Origin: Amblyomma americanum
Taxonomy: Eukaryota; Arthropoda; Arachnida; Ixodida; Ixodidae
Reading direction: 5' to 3'
Assembly (NCBI RefSeq): GCF_052857255.1
Contig: NC_135498.1
Span: forward strand, 158,023,124-158,087,123
Length of the DNA stretch: 64,000 nucleotides
In this document: positions 30,320 through 38,848 of the stretch, one piece after another
Layout: each line of letters opens with the position of its first letter
How positions within the stretch are numbered: the first letter of the stretch is position 1
Notes under the pieces: model-generated
Told to the model about the DNA's origin: nothing
Seen by the model: only the letters and a program-made list of their open reading frames with translations
Database searches by the model: none
Program-made: the position numbers and the translations under genes

Positions 30320-31084
30320 GTTCTTTTTTTATGTAACACACCAAAGCGATGGCATTGTGGTCGAGCATATCGACTTCTCATTCGAGAATTTCGTTGCCAC
30401 ACCACCCGCTCTGCACTTTTGTTGAGCGATGTGTGTCTTGTTATTTTCTACGTTTCACCTTCGATAGTGACCGTTTCCAAGTTGCGCAGAGCTGCAGCAT
30501 ATAGATGTTTAGTCCCTACTGCTGACAACTGCAACGTTTTCTTCGCTCAATCGCTCGAATGATCGCCTGATGTAGGCAGCGCGCGATTGACGGCAGTCCA
30601 GTCAGGATGGCTGCAAGGAGTAACTTTATTGTCTTGCTTTAGGGAGGATGCCGATGGCGGAATGTTCGTCTACGACAAGGCCACCTCTCGGTCTAATGAC
30701 GATCTTGCAATCGCTGCGAGCGAGCGGCTGAACGGTGCTGCATGTTTGCGGTAGTTGTGATCCATTTCGTCTTCTTTATAAAAAAACACACCAATTTGAT
30801 GATCTTGTGCCCGGGTGGCGTTCTCTCGCTTTCCGGATGAGATTCTGAACATTCATTGTTGTCGTTTACCGGTATATTACCGATGTTGGACTCGTGCACG
30901 CTGGGGCCTGTCATCGCGTGGGCCTCCTACGCGTGCCCTGAGTACGGGGCTGGGGGTTAGAACTAGCTTAGCGGTGTGATCTGACAGTGCCTCTCTATAG
31001 AGCAGTAAAAATGGGATCGTTCGTCGAATTCGACAGAAATTTGTGCAAATCGTCCCGTAATTCTGGGACCTGAATTGGGAACAG
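30320..31084 (+). repeat. Modular repeat block D, second copy
   Basis: Aligns with 9043-9829 from the worn tRNA-like head (CGATGGCATTGTGGTCGAGC) through ATCGCTCGAATGATCGCCTG, GATTGACGGCAGTCCAGTCA and GATCCATTTCGTCTTC. Leads into the RTE remnant as in the first copy. Confidence 0.6.
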
Positions 31085-31930
31085 TTGGGAATAAGGCTTA
31101 ATGGAGAATTCCTAAATAATCTGCGATTCGCTGATGACATTGCCTTGCTGCGTCACTCAGGATCGGAACTGAATATTGTGATCAATGAGTTTGACAGGCA
31201 AAGCAGAAAGCCTAGTCTAAATATTAACATGCAGAAAACCAAAATAATGCTTTATAGTCTAGCAAGAGAACAGCAGTTCAGAGTTGGCAGCGAGGTGCTG
31301 AAAGCGGTAAATTAATACACCTACTATAAGGGCAAGTAGTGACAGCTGATCAGCATCGACAGAGGGAAATAACTAGAAAGATAAGAATGGGCTGGAGCGC
31401 ATATGCCAGAATATGAATGGCAGTTTACCATTATCCCTCAGGAGAAAAGTGTACAACAGCTGTATATTACCGGTACTTGCGTTAGGGGCAGAAATGTGGA
31501 GGCTAACAAAAAGGGTTCAGCTTAAGTTAAGAGAAGCGCTGTGAGTTGTGGAAATAAAAATGATAGGTGTAACGTTAAGGGACCGGAAGGGGGCATATTG
31601 GGTGAGGGAACAAACATGGCATCCTCGGAAAAATCAAGAGCAAGAAATGGGCTTGGTCAAGGCATGTAATGCGAAGGTAAGATAACTTATGGTTGTTAAG
31701 GGTTACGGAGTGGGTTTTAAGAGAAGAAAAGCGTAACAACGTGTGGCAAAAGGTTGGAGGGGAGGGGGGGGGGCGGATAAGATTATGGAGTTTGCAGGCA
31801 TAGGGTGTGCGCAGCTGGCAAAGGACTGGGTTAATGGGAGAGACATGGGAGAGGATTTGCCCTGCGGTGGTTGCAGAGAGGGTGCTGATGATGATGTGCT
31901 TGGGAAAAGGTCGTGGGACAGAGAGTAGGC
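31085..31930 (+). pseudogene. RTE-like LINE 3' end, second copy
   Basis: The first 76 codons are open: NGEFLNNLRFADDIALLRHS has an intact FADD RT box, then INEFDRQSRKPSLNINMQKT and YSLAREQQFRVGSEVL. A stop follows (KAVN*), and later blocks (SVQQLYITGTC-type, WRLTKRVQ, RKMIGVTLRDRK) are in shifted frames. The tail has GCTGATGATGATGTG after CCCTGCGGTGG. Better preserved than the copy at 9830-10600. Confidence 0.75.
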
Positions 31931-31949
31931 CTGGTGTCCCAGTGATTCG

Positions 31950-32413
31950 TTTAGCCGTCAAACAACTCTAATGGCGCTTTCACACTTGGGCATTCGGCGG
32001 TGATAGCGAGCGAAATACGCGAGCTCTGGAATGCTGCCTCATTCACACGTGACGGCCACCACGTCGCCGCTAGTCGTATGCTCATGGCGTACACAGATAT
32101 GGCAAGAAAAGAGGTTATTCGACGCTGTCTACCGCTGCCCTGTTAAGATAAATCCAGCAATTTTGCCAGACGATACGCCATTTCAACAATTTTATTATAC
32201 CGGAGACTTATTAGGCGAGACGTACACCGATTTTACCACGGCCGTGGTTTTATTTACAGAACCTGCGCATTCCCAACAAGCTTACGTCAAATACTCTTTA
32301 CTGCGTCGTATCATGTGGGCTGCCATCCTTGATCGCGTGATCACACCGCCATAACACGCCTCCTAACTGCTCTTCGCGACGGATGCTGCGTTTGTTGGTT
32401 CGGTTCCGACAAT
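31950..32413 (+). repeat. Modular repeat blocks X and start of Y (long form, copy 2)
   Basis: Uninterrupted X/Y junction ACTGCGTCGTATCATGTGGG at about 32306-32325. This is the empty-site reference for both the Penelope-like insertion (10997-12030) and the TIR insertion (36125-38848). A 107-codon plus-strand open frame crosses X here but is broken in other copies. Confidence 0.7.
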
Positions 32414-32422
32414 CAGCGTTTA
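32414..32422 (+). repeat. Target-site duplication, left copy
   Basis: CAGCGTTTA, repeated at 32732-32740, flanks the SINE 32423-32731. Other block Y copies have the site once (CAGCGTTTTGGC near 38972). Confidence 0.8.
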
Positions 32423-32731
32423 TATATAATTATAATGGGTTCTGGGGGAAATAAAATGGCTCAGTATCTGTATCATACATCGTTGGACACCTGAACGCCG
32501 CCGTAAGGCAAGGAATAAAGAAGGTAGTGAAAGAAGATAGAGGTGCCGTAGTGGAGGGCTCCGGTATAATTTCGACCAACTGGGGATCATTAACGTGCAC
32601 TGACATTGCAAAGCAAACGGGCGCCTTAGCGTTTTTCCTCCATAAAAATGCAGCCTGAGCAGTGGGTTCGAACCCGGGAACTCCGGATCAATAGCCGAGC
32701 GCCCTAACCACTGAGACACTGCGGCGGGTAG
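32423..32731 (-). mobile_element. Ruka-like SINE (S1), full length
   Basis: On the minus strand: CCGCCGCAGTGTCTCAGTGG (A box, with GTGTCTCAGTGGTTAGGGCG), GGGTTCGAACCC (B box), GCGTTTTTCCTCC in reverse for the body, and the 3' tail ending in TTTCCCCCAGAACC. Inserted antisense in block Y with a 9-bp target duplication. Confidence 0.88.
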
Positions 32732-32863
32732 CAGCGTTTAGGCTGATATGGTTTTTAAGCTGCGCGAAGACGACACTATGGTTTGACTAAAGCTTCGAAG
32801 CACAAGTGAGTACCCTAATTTGACCCATTGAGGCGCGAAAAAATGATCGGGCTTCATGTCCCG

Positions 32864-33123
32864 CCCGGGTTCGAACCCGACCGCGGCGGCTGCGTTTTTA
32901 TGGAGGAAAAACGCTAAGGCGCCCGTGTGCTGTGCGATGTCAGTGCACGTTAAAGATCCCCAGGTGGTCGAAATTATTCCGGAGCCCTCCACTACGGTAC
33001 CTAATTCTTCCTTTCTTCTTTCACTCCCTCTCTTATCCCTTCCTTTACGGCGCGGTTCAGGTGTCCAACGATATATGAGACAGATACTGCGCCATTTCCT
33101 TTCCCCAAAAAACCAATTAATAA
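32864..33123 (+). mobile_element. Ruka-like SINE (S1), 5'-truncated
   Basis: Begins at the B box (CCCGGGTTCGAACCCGACCG), lacks the A box, then GGAGGAAAAACGCTAAGGCG, GATGTCAGTGCACGTTAAAG and the tail CCTTTACGGCGCGGTTCAGG to TTTCCCCAAAAAACCAATTA. Flanked by CTTCATGTCCCG at 32852-32863 and 33124-33135, an exact 12-bp target duplication in block Y. Confidence 0.9.
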
Positions 33124-33319
33124 CTTCATGTCCCGGAGAACCGCTTAGCTCGAGCCTCTTCGAGCCAACGAATGATCGCCTGAATGCTCGTCACCACATC
33201 CGCTTGAGATTTTGCCGAATGATTTTGTTATTACTGGTGCTTCTGCCGCAGCGCAGGTCGTTGTCGTCGTGTGTGCATTTAGGTAGACACCGCTCCAAAA
33301 CGCTCACATGCACATTGTA

Positions 33320-33640
33320 GGACCCTCTGCGGTGGGTCAGTGGTTAGGCCGCTCGGCTACTGATCCGGAGTTCCCGGGTTTGAACCCAACCGCGACGGCT
33401 GCGTTTTTATGGAGACAAATCGCTAAGGCGCCCGTGTGCTATGCGATATCAGTGCACATTAAAGATCCTCAAGTGGTCGAAATTATTCCGGAGTCCTCCA
33501 CTGCGACACCTCTTTCTTCCTTGCTTCTTTCACTCCCTCCTTCATCCCTTCCCTTACGGCGCCGTTCAGGTGTCCAACGATATATGAGATACTGCGCCAT
33601 TTCTTTCCCCCTAAAACCAATCAGCATTATTAGTAGTAGC
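33320..33640 (+). mobile_element. Ruka-like SINE (S1), full length
   Basis: Full tRNA-derived head (GCGGTGGGTCAGTGGTTAGG as A box; CCGGGTTTGAACCCAACCGC as B box), conserved middle (GTGCACATTAAAGATCCTCA) and 3' tail ending CCTAAAACCAATCAGCATTA then TTAGTAGTAG. CACATTGTA (33311-33319) and CACATCGTA (33641-33649) form a 9-bp target duplication with one change. The single-copy site in block Y is CACATCGTACGC (near 12437). Confidence 0.9.
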
Positions 33641-34380
33641 ACATCGTACGCATTTATTTACAACCTGTTAACGGTGCTTAGGAAACATAAAAGATTTTCT
33701 ACTGGTTTGTTAGGCACAGAAAGGAGACAAAAATAGACACACAAGTGTTAACTATCATGGTAGCAGTACCGTGCATCAAGCAGCCTTCACGAACTGGCGT
33801 GCAATCGATTCGAAGGATTTCGCGTCATAACTGTTATAACGCGTGCATAGCAAGGCGTTAATAGTGTACGAAGTTCACAGTTATGGCAGTCTCAAATGTC
33901 TCTCGACACCCAGACATGAAAATGCTCGAAGCCTCTTTAGTGTTAAGTAATCAGCTGCTCTCTGAGCGCTGGTCTACGGAGTCATATTTAGTGAATGTCT
34001 CGCATGGACCGGGAGGTAGTGACAAGCACCCAGTAGAGCAGCAGTAACGCAAAGGGTATATTCTGAATATGCTCCATGAAAACAGCGCATCTTGGAGCGA
34101 ACTTAAACAGTAGCTCCATGACGGCGGCATGTGATACACGGACGGATGCTAAGTGTTTTCCGTTTTATGGCTGTGCACTGCACAATCTACAGCAGCGGCA
34201 TGTAGGAGCACAAGACGTCCTTCTTTTTCATTCCTAATTCATCCTCGGGCGCTCCTGTTCCCAATTGCGGCACACCTTAACTGATGAGCAATGGGGTCTC
34301 GCTACACACGCAGACGAAACTGCAGAGCACGTGAAAACACGTAGTGACGGTTTCAGTGGCGGAAAAACTTGTTCATGCGG
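33641..34380 (+). repeat. Modular repeat block Y, remainder (copy 2)
   Basis: Continues block Y after the third SINE: CAACCTGTTAACGGTGCTTA, AAAATGCTCGAAGCCTC, GCATGGACCGGGAGGTAGTG, GAGCACAAGACGTCCTTCTT. Same order as 12440-13180 and 39300-40150. Confidence 0.65.
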
Positions 34381-34620
34381 CTATATTGTGCACTTCACCC
34401 TCGCAGATTTGCCAACATCAAAGCCTTTCTTCTTATACTGGCTATCTGACCCGTACCGAAATAATGCATGGCGAGCGGGCGCGAACAGGAGCAGTACGAC
34501 CTTGCGCGGTTCGGTTCCGTGAAGCTCGCAAACGATCTCATCCCGCACCTTTAACTCTGTGTCGGAATTCCTGCAATCCATAACACAGCACGTATTTCCT
34601 CGACCTTTCTACACCTTCGT
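34381..34620 (-). pseudogene. THAP-like remnant, best copy (block T)
   Basis: Minus frame: GRGNTCCVMDCRNSDTELKV, then RDEIVCELHGTEPRK, and HALFRYGSDSQYKKKG. The CC..xC start, the CELHG patch and a following aromatic 'F-R-Y' are arranged as in THAP zinc fingers of tick THAP proteins, but the closing C-x2-H pair is missing or shifted. Homologous copies: 13091-13590 and 40190-40440, each in a different state of decay. Low-moderate confidence. Confidence 0.38.
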
Positions 34621-35267
34621 AGAGAAAACACATTCGGAAGAAACCCGCAATATTTCCACTGCTGCGTCGACGCCTACACGCCAGCGACGTACTCCGCCCT
34701 TAATGGCGCGTGTTCTGAGCAAGCCGGTGGCGCCATCTGCTCTCAAACGGAACAACTGCGCTTTGTAAACAGTCTACGTTTCAGCGAGTACGTCTCCGAT
34801 ATGCTGAATACGCGTCTATGAGTTCGGCTTAGTGGCGCCTTCTACTTGTTAAGAGGGGAACCACATTTTTCAAAAAAAGATACCCTTCTCTTAAGACTGA
34901 AAGGGGCAGAATCATCACTCTCAGAAAATAGAAATAGAGCAAATTGATCACTTGTACGTTTTTTTATAGGCAAGACGAGACGAAGCAAGAGACCGGTGCC
35001 CCATTTGTCGCCAAATAACGCGTTGAAATGGATGGTAACAATGACAAAACCTGTCTGAAAAGAGGCGTCCAGAGAGTGCCGCCATTTTTGTCGCCGCCGA
35101 AATGCAACTTCCTAGAATCGGCGCCAGAAAGTTGCCCTGAACCGATGGCGCTTTCATCTGGGTTTTTGAGGCAGAATCTCTGCCGCGGTGGCGGATACTG
35201 CTCGCACTCACTGAAGTATCATTTTTTTATTATATTATGACAACTATGTAGACACTATTTAAGGGTG
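34621..35267 (+). repeat. Modular repeat blocks T end and C (copy 2)
   Basis: GTTTCAGCGAGTACGTCTCC, GGCGCCTTCTACTTGTTAAG, GACGAAGCAAGAGACCGGTG, GCCGCCATTTTTGTCGCCG and CAACTTCCTAGAATCGGCGC in the order of other copies, ending in the T-run at 35221. Confidence 0.68.
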
Positions 35268-35345
35268 TTGCACACCGAAACGATGGCATTGTGGAATAGC
35301 ACCCGCCCCGCTATCGGGAGGTGCTGGGTTTGATCCCCAGCGCCG
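35268..35345 (+). mobile_element. tRNA-Ala-like SINE head (S3), truncated
   Basis: CCGAAACGATGGCATTGTGG to GGTGCTGGGTTTGATCCCCA and GCGCCGCC; the tRNA-like part only. It is cut at 35345 by an unrelated GC-rich segment. Confidence 0.7.
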
Positions 35346-35574
35346 CCGTGCTTCCTCCGGTACACAGCCGAAGAAGGCGAAGAAGGCGTACAGCCACTCC
35401 GTGCCGACGCTCAGAACGCTGTCGGACTGCCCGCGCGTTCCTAACAGGGAAGGCAACGGCGGCAAAACTCCAGTCGAATTTGGGCAAAATATTACTCCAA
35501 ATCAGTCGAATTTGCACTGAAAACTAAAACATTGAGCGCAGAGTTCCACATTCACATCCGTACGGATTCAAACG
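35346..35574. other. Unassigned GC-rich segment between SINE pieces
   Basis: About 230 bases with a GAAGAAGGCGAAGAAGGCG repeat and CAGTCGAATTTG twice (35473 and 35500 region). Not matched elsewhere in the window; open in several frames but without known motif. Confidence 0.35.
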
Positions 35575-35795
35575 CTCACCGATTCGCTGGCCATGTAGCA
35601 GAGCATCCGACTCGTATTCGAGAGGTGCTGAGTTCAATCCCTAGGGCCGCCGGGTATACACTGGTTTTCTAAAGTCTACAAGGTTTGTCCTGGCCTGGTG
35701 CTCGGCTCGAACATCTGGGGCGAAATGCTTAGGATAGAGGTCCTGGATCAGAGAGTTGGGTTGACGGGCCAGAGATTCGCTACGCCGTCACAAAA
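35575..35795 (+). mobile_element. tRNA-Ala-like SINE (S3)
   Basis: CGATTCGCTGGCCATGTAGC head, GGTGCTGAGTTCAATCCCTA B-box region, GGGTATACACTGGTTTTCTA and TTTGTCCTGGCCTGGTGCTC body. Confidence 0.72.
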
Positions 35796-35799
35796 CCCT

Positions 35800-36124
35800 A
35801 AAGGTGCGTTCACACTTGGGAATTTGGCGGCAATAGCGAGCGAAATCCGCGGCTGCCGAAATGCTGCCTCGCTCACACGTGACGGCCACCATGTCGCCGC
35901 TCGTCGTTTGCTCTTGGCGTACACGGATATGGCAAGAAAAGAAGTTCATCGACGCTATCTTCCGCTGCCCGGTGAACCTAAATGCAGCAATTTTGACGGA
36001 CGATACGCCATTTTAGAAATTTAGCATACCAGAGACATACTAGGTGAGAAGTACACCGGTTTTACCACGGTCGTTGTTTTATGTAGGGAACCTGCGCATT
36101 TACAAAAGGCTTACATAAAATACT
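35800..36124 (+). repeat. Modular repeat block X (copy 3)
   Basis: AAGGTGCGTTCACACTTGGG to TACATAAAATACT. Interrupted at 36124 by the TIR-flanked insertion; block Y resumes at 38849 with ACTGTTTATAGCGTCGTATC. Confidence 0.72.
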
Positions 36125-36145
36125 AGAGACATTTAGTGTAGCGTA
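36125..36145 (+). repeat. Left terminal inverted repeat
   Basis: Starts AGAGACATTTAGTG; differs from the reverse complement of 38828-38848 at two positions (6 and 14). Further inside, both ends also share GCGTA and TATAAG motifs. Confidence 0.8.
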
Positions 36146-36264
36146 TGTGCGCTTACGTACGTTATAAGCAAGAATTTAGCGGAAAGTTACACTGGAAATT
36201 GTATGAGCATTTTAGTTTATCGTATGCCAAGCCGAACGAAACGATAGGATGGAAGGATGGATAG

Positions 36265-36296
36265 ATGGACGGGCGGACGGACGGACGGACGGACGT
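36265..36296 (+). repeat. (GGAC)n microsatellite
   Basis: About seven imperfect GGAC units directly next to the GT repeat tract. Confidence 0.85.
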
Positions 36297-36303
36297 ATGT
36301 ATT

Positions 36304-36305
<2 letters not shown>

Positions 36306-36389
<84 letters not shown>

Positions 36390-36642
36390 CGTGTGTGCGT
36401 GTGTGTGTGTGTGTGTGTGTGCGTGCGCGTGTGTTTGTGTGCGTGTGTGCGTGCGTGTGTGTGTGCGTGTGTGCGTGCGTGCGCGTGTGTGTGTGTGTGC
36501 GTGCGTGCGTGTGTGTGCGCGTGTGTGCGTGCGTGTGTGCGTGCGTGCGTGTGTGTGCGCGTGTGTGCGTGTGTGCGTGCGTGTGTGCGTGCGTGCGTGT
36601 GTGCGTGTGTGCGTGCGTGCGTGTGTGCGTGTGTGCGTGCGT
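36306..36642 (+). repeat. (GT)n/(GTGC)n microsatellite
   Basis: Pure GT to about 36384, then mixed GTGT and GTGC units to about 36642. It produces long open frames in several readings, including a His/Thr-rich one fused to real RT codons on the minus strand; these are artefacts. The tract sits within the LINE RT fragment, where the RT sequence ends. Confidence 0.95.
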
Positions 36643-37025
36643 CCAATGTGCCCAGTATGTCCCACAAATACTCTTGAATAACTTTGTCGTAGGCTCCCCT
36701 AATATAAAGCAATGCTAGCCATGGGGGCCTGTTTTCCTTTTCAGCAATCTCGATACACTGCGTCAATGAAAGCGGATTGTCCTCCGACCTCATTTGCTTC
36801 TGGAACCCATTTTGTAGCTCCCCTAGCACCCCCTTGTTCTCCATCCAAGCCTGCAATCCGTCCTTTATAATTTGCATCACCACCATGTAAACCACAGATG
36901 TCACTGTTATAGGACGGTAGTTACTTACGTTAGCTCTGTCCCCCTTTCCCTTATATGTTCATTTCGGCTCATGTTCATTCTACTTAATCGCCATTCATCG
37001 GGGATAGTGCCAACCGCTGGCCCAT
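36643..37025 (-). pseudogene. LINE RT fragment inside the TIR insertion
   Basis: Minus frame from 36904: [60 protein letters not shown] then [19 protein letters not shown]. These are RT blocks 2-3 (a 'NGFrkqrrleDnl' and 'aflDirgAYD' pattern with the first catalytic Asp changed: LLYIRGAYD). Upstream, shifted frames give VGTIPDEWRLS and NVSNYRPIT-like codons to about 37025. It is cut at the 3' side by the microsatellite. The family resembles the tick LINE whose C-terminus is at 54960-55510. Confidence 0.75.
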
Positions 37026-37534
37026 GCACCGGCGTAGGATTTTGCGTCACCCGTGAGGTTCCTGAAGTAGCTGTCAAACATGTCGACCTTGGGCACAGCT
37101 TCGGACATGGATTTCGAGAGTTCGCAGACGAGGAGCCGTGGACACTGCGTCGTGCCTTCGGTAACCGACTCCTCAGTCGAGGTGATGGCCTGGCAGACGA
37201 CGCGAGCTACGCGGTCGATGCTGTTCTCGCTCGGGTGGCCTTTGTCGAATGAGCGAAGGCCCGCTAGTCCCAGACCGAGGAGGCTGCCGAGGGGACCGAA
37301 GAAAAAAAAGCCGATGACGATAAGCAAGTAAGTGAAACCGGAGAGCAGGACCATGAAGACGCTCTTGATGATGACCGGCCCCAGGAGCGGCATCAGGCTT
37401 AGGGTGAGCGGAAACAGGCTGCTGAATGTACGGCCGCTGTCCGAGATCCGCGCTTCGGCGATGTCTGTTTTCGCTAAAGCGGCATCTGCAGTCCCGGCTG
37501 TGCAAAGAAGCAAAACGTAAAGGAATGCTGCCAT
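36995..37534 (-). CDS. Possible host-derived exon: secreted/membrane protein of unknown function
   Basis: 179-codon open frame with an ATG at 37534 and an in-frame TAG nine bases before it. Residues 1-18 (MAAFLYVLLLCTAGTADA) form a clear signal peptide with an Ala-x-Ala cleavage site. Residues 41-95 are strongly hydrophobic (LTLSLMPLLGPVIIKSVF; LLIVIGFFFFG), enough for one or two membrane spans. The C-terminal part is soluble with three Cys (114, 131, 137) in VVCQAITST, QCPRLLVCELS. This looks like a small arthropod secreted/membrane protein family, not a TE protein; I cannot name it. The last ~10 codons overlap LINE sequence (37000-37025), so the true exon ends earlier, either at a splice donor or through LINE truncation. 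Confidence 0.5.
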   Translation of the reverse strand: MAAFLYVLLLCTAGTADAALAKTDIAEARISDSGRTFSSLFPLTLSLMPLLGPVIIKSVFMVLLSGFTYLLIVIGFFFFGPLGSLLGLGLAGLRSFDKGHPSENSIDRVARVVCQAITSTEESVTEGTTQCPRLLVCELSKSMSEAVPKVDMFDSYFRNLTGDAKSYAGAWASGWHYPR

Positions 37535-38827
37535 CGTGATCTAGCGCAGAAGACTCGCTGCGCGTCCAACGAAGTATGGCAACGAGGGTTTTTGTTTACA
37601 GATCAGGGTATTTGGCTAGAAGTTGATGAAGCAATGAAACACATAGGAACAGGGATGACAAAAAATGTAAAGAAATGTGGCACATAATTTATCTAAGGAG
37701 GATAGACCGATCGTGATTGCGCCAGCTTTTACAAAGAGTGTGATCGCTATTCAGTCGACAGCATTTCCTCAATCGTTGGCCTCTTAGGTGGCCCTGATGG
37801 TTACATCGGCTCCTTTCTGACCCGTTTCACCAATAGAACGGTGACAGAGTCCCCCGAGAGGACCACTGCGTCGTGGATAACTACGTCTTTTCATAATCTT
37901 CGCACATCCACGCCGCCTCCGTTTTCATCCAGCACGGTTCTCCCTCCTTTGACGTCCAATGTTCGGAAGCTCGTCACCTTCGCCGCATCAGAAGACTTAA
38001 CGACGCTATTATCTCCGCTTAGGACATCCATTCCAGCCACAAAAGAGCCGCCCTAGTGGCCATATAGGCATTAGCCTGAAATTTTGCACGGACAGCTTTA
38101 CAACCCTGTGACCCGTGCTCAGCCGTTCGCATTTTTACACCCTACCGCAACGCAATAAAATATATTTTATTGACTAAAAAGACCGCTATTTTATAGCGCT
38201 GGTCACAGTAGCGCCATCTGGTGTTAAAATTTGAAAATATTTTGTGACACATTTTTCGCACTTAGCCAAGGTTATCCAAGTAGTAGCGCGTAGATAGCCA
38301 GTTCATCACCAGCTCAGTCGAGTCAGGGCATAATTTTTTTAGGTAATTGAACCGAGTAAGATTTTAAAAACGTCATTTTGAGGTCTTTCTGACCCTTCTG
38401 CTTTCCGCCGAAACGACTGAGTTTGCCAAGGCTATGAATACCTTGTCGTAAAAATCCAAACTAAGCCAATCTACAGTCGGCAGCCTCTTGTTTGGGTTAA
38501 GAACTGCGGAATCTATCTGTCTATCTGTCATTCTTTCTGCTGTCGTCGAGTGGAGACAAAGCAAAGATCACGCGTACCATTTAAAGGCAATGATTACGCC
38601 TAAAAACCCAATAACATTGACGAATTCTCTCTGAAGTGGGTAACGTGGGCGCCGCCATATTGACAACCCAATTTTTCCTAGCGTACGCAGAGCACGCACG
38701 CTAAATTCGACAAAACGCGTACGTAACGCGCACGTACTTTAAACCTCGATTTGGAATAGCATTTGGCGCATGCGCAGTACGAATCACGCTTCTTATAGGG
38801 TACGCTATACCTTTGCATATGTCTGCT
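37535..38827. other. Unassigned sequence within the TIR insertion
   Basis: 37535-37620 could be the 5' leader of the ORF above. Open stretches on both strands at 37810-38060 (minus frame: TSFRTLDVKGGRTVLDENGG) have no recognised domain. 38100-38640 is AT-rich. 38640-38827 has GCCGCCATATTGACAACCC and several ACGTAC/CGCGTACG palindromic words, typical of subterminal sequence of DNA transposons. Confidence 0.35.
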
Positions 38828-38848
38828 TACGCTATACTAAATCTCTCT
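38828..38848 (-). repeat. Right terminal inverted repeat
   Basis: Reverse complement begins AGAGAGATTTAGTA and matches 36125-36145 at 19 of 21 positions. Directly followed by ACTG of the target repeat. Confidence 0.8.

Larger units (their letters stand above)
36125..38848. mobile_element. TIR-flanked DNA-transposon-like insertion with cargo
   Basis: A 2,724-bp insertion into the X/Y junction of the modular repeat. The ends are 21-bp inverted repeats with 19 matches (36125-36145, starting AGAGACATTTAG, against 38828-38848). ACT precedes the left end (36122-36124) and follows the right end (38849-38851), a 3-bp target duplication; removing the insert and one ACT restores the junction seen at 10982-11000. 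Inside lie a LINE RT fragment, a long (GT)n run, a possible host exon (36995-37534) and unassigned sequence. No transposase is recognisable, so it would be non-autonomous. A 3-bp duplication fits PIF/Harbinger- or CACTA-type elements, but the ends match neither clearly. Confidence 0.72.

Noticed and set aside
32031..32354. 107-codon plus-strand gene in block X
   Set aside because: The frame is broken in the homologous block X copies at 10655 and 35800, and no domain is visible.
36212..36904. 230-codon minus-strand frame rich in Thr/His, and three overlapping Cys/Val-rich plus frames
   Set aside because: They are translations of the (GT)n/(GTGC)n microsatellite. Only the first ~90 minus-strand codons (RT blocks) carry real coding signal.
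36125..38848. Autonomous PIF/Harbinger or CACTA transposon
   Set aside because: The 3-bp duplication would fit, but there is no DDE transposase or Myb-like protein and the terminal bases do not match either group.
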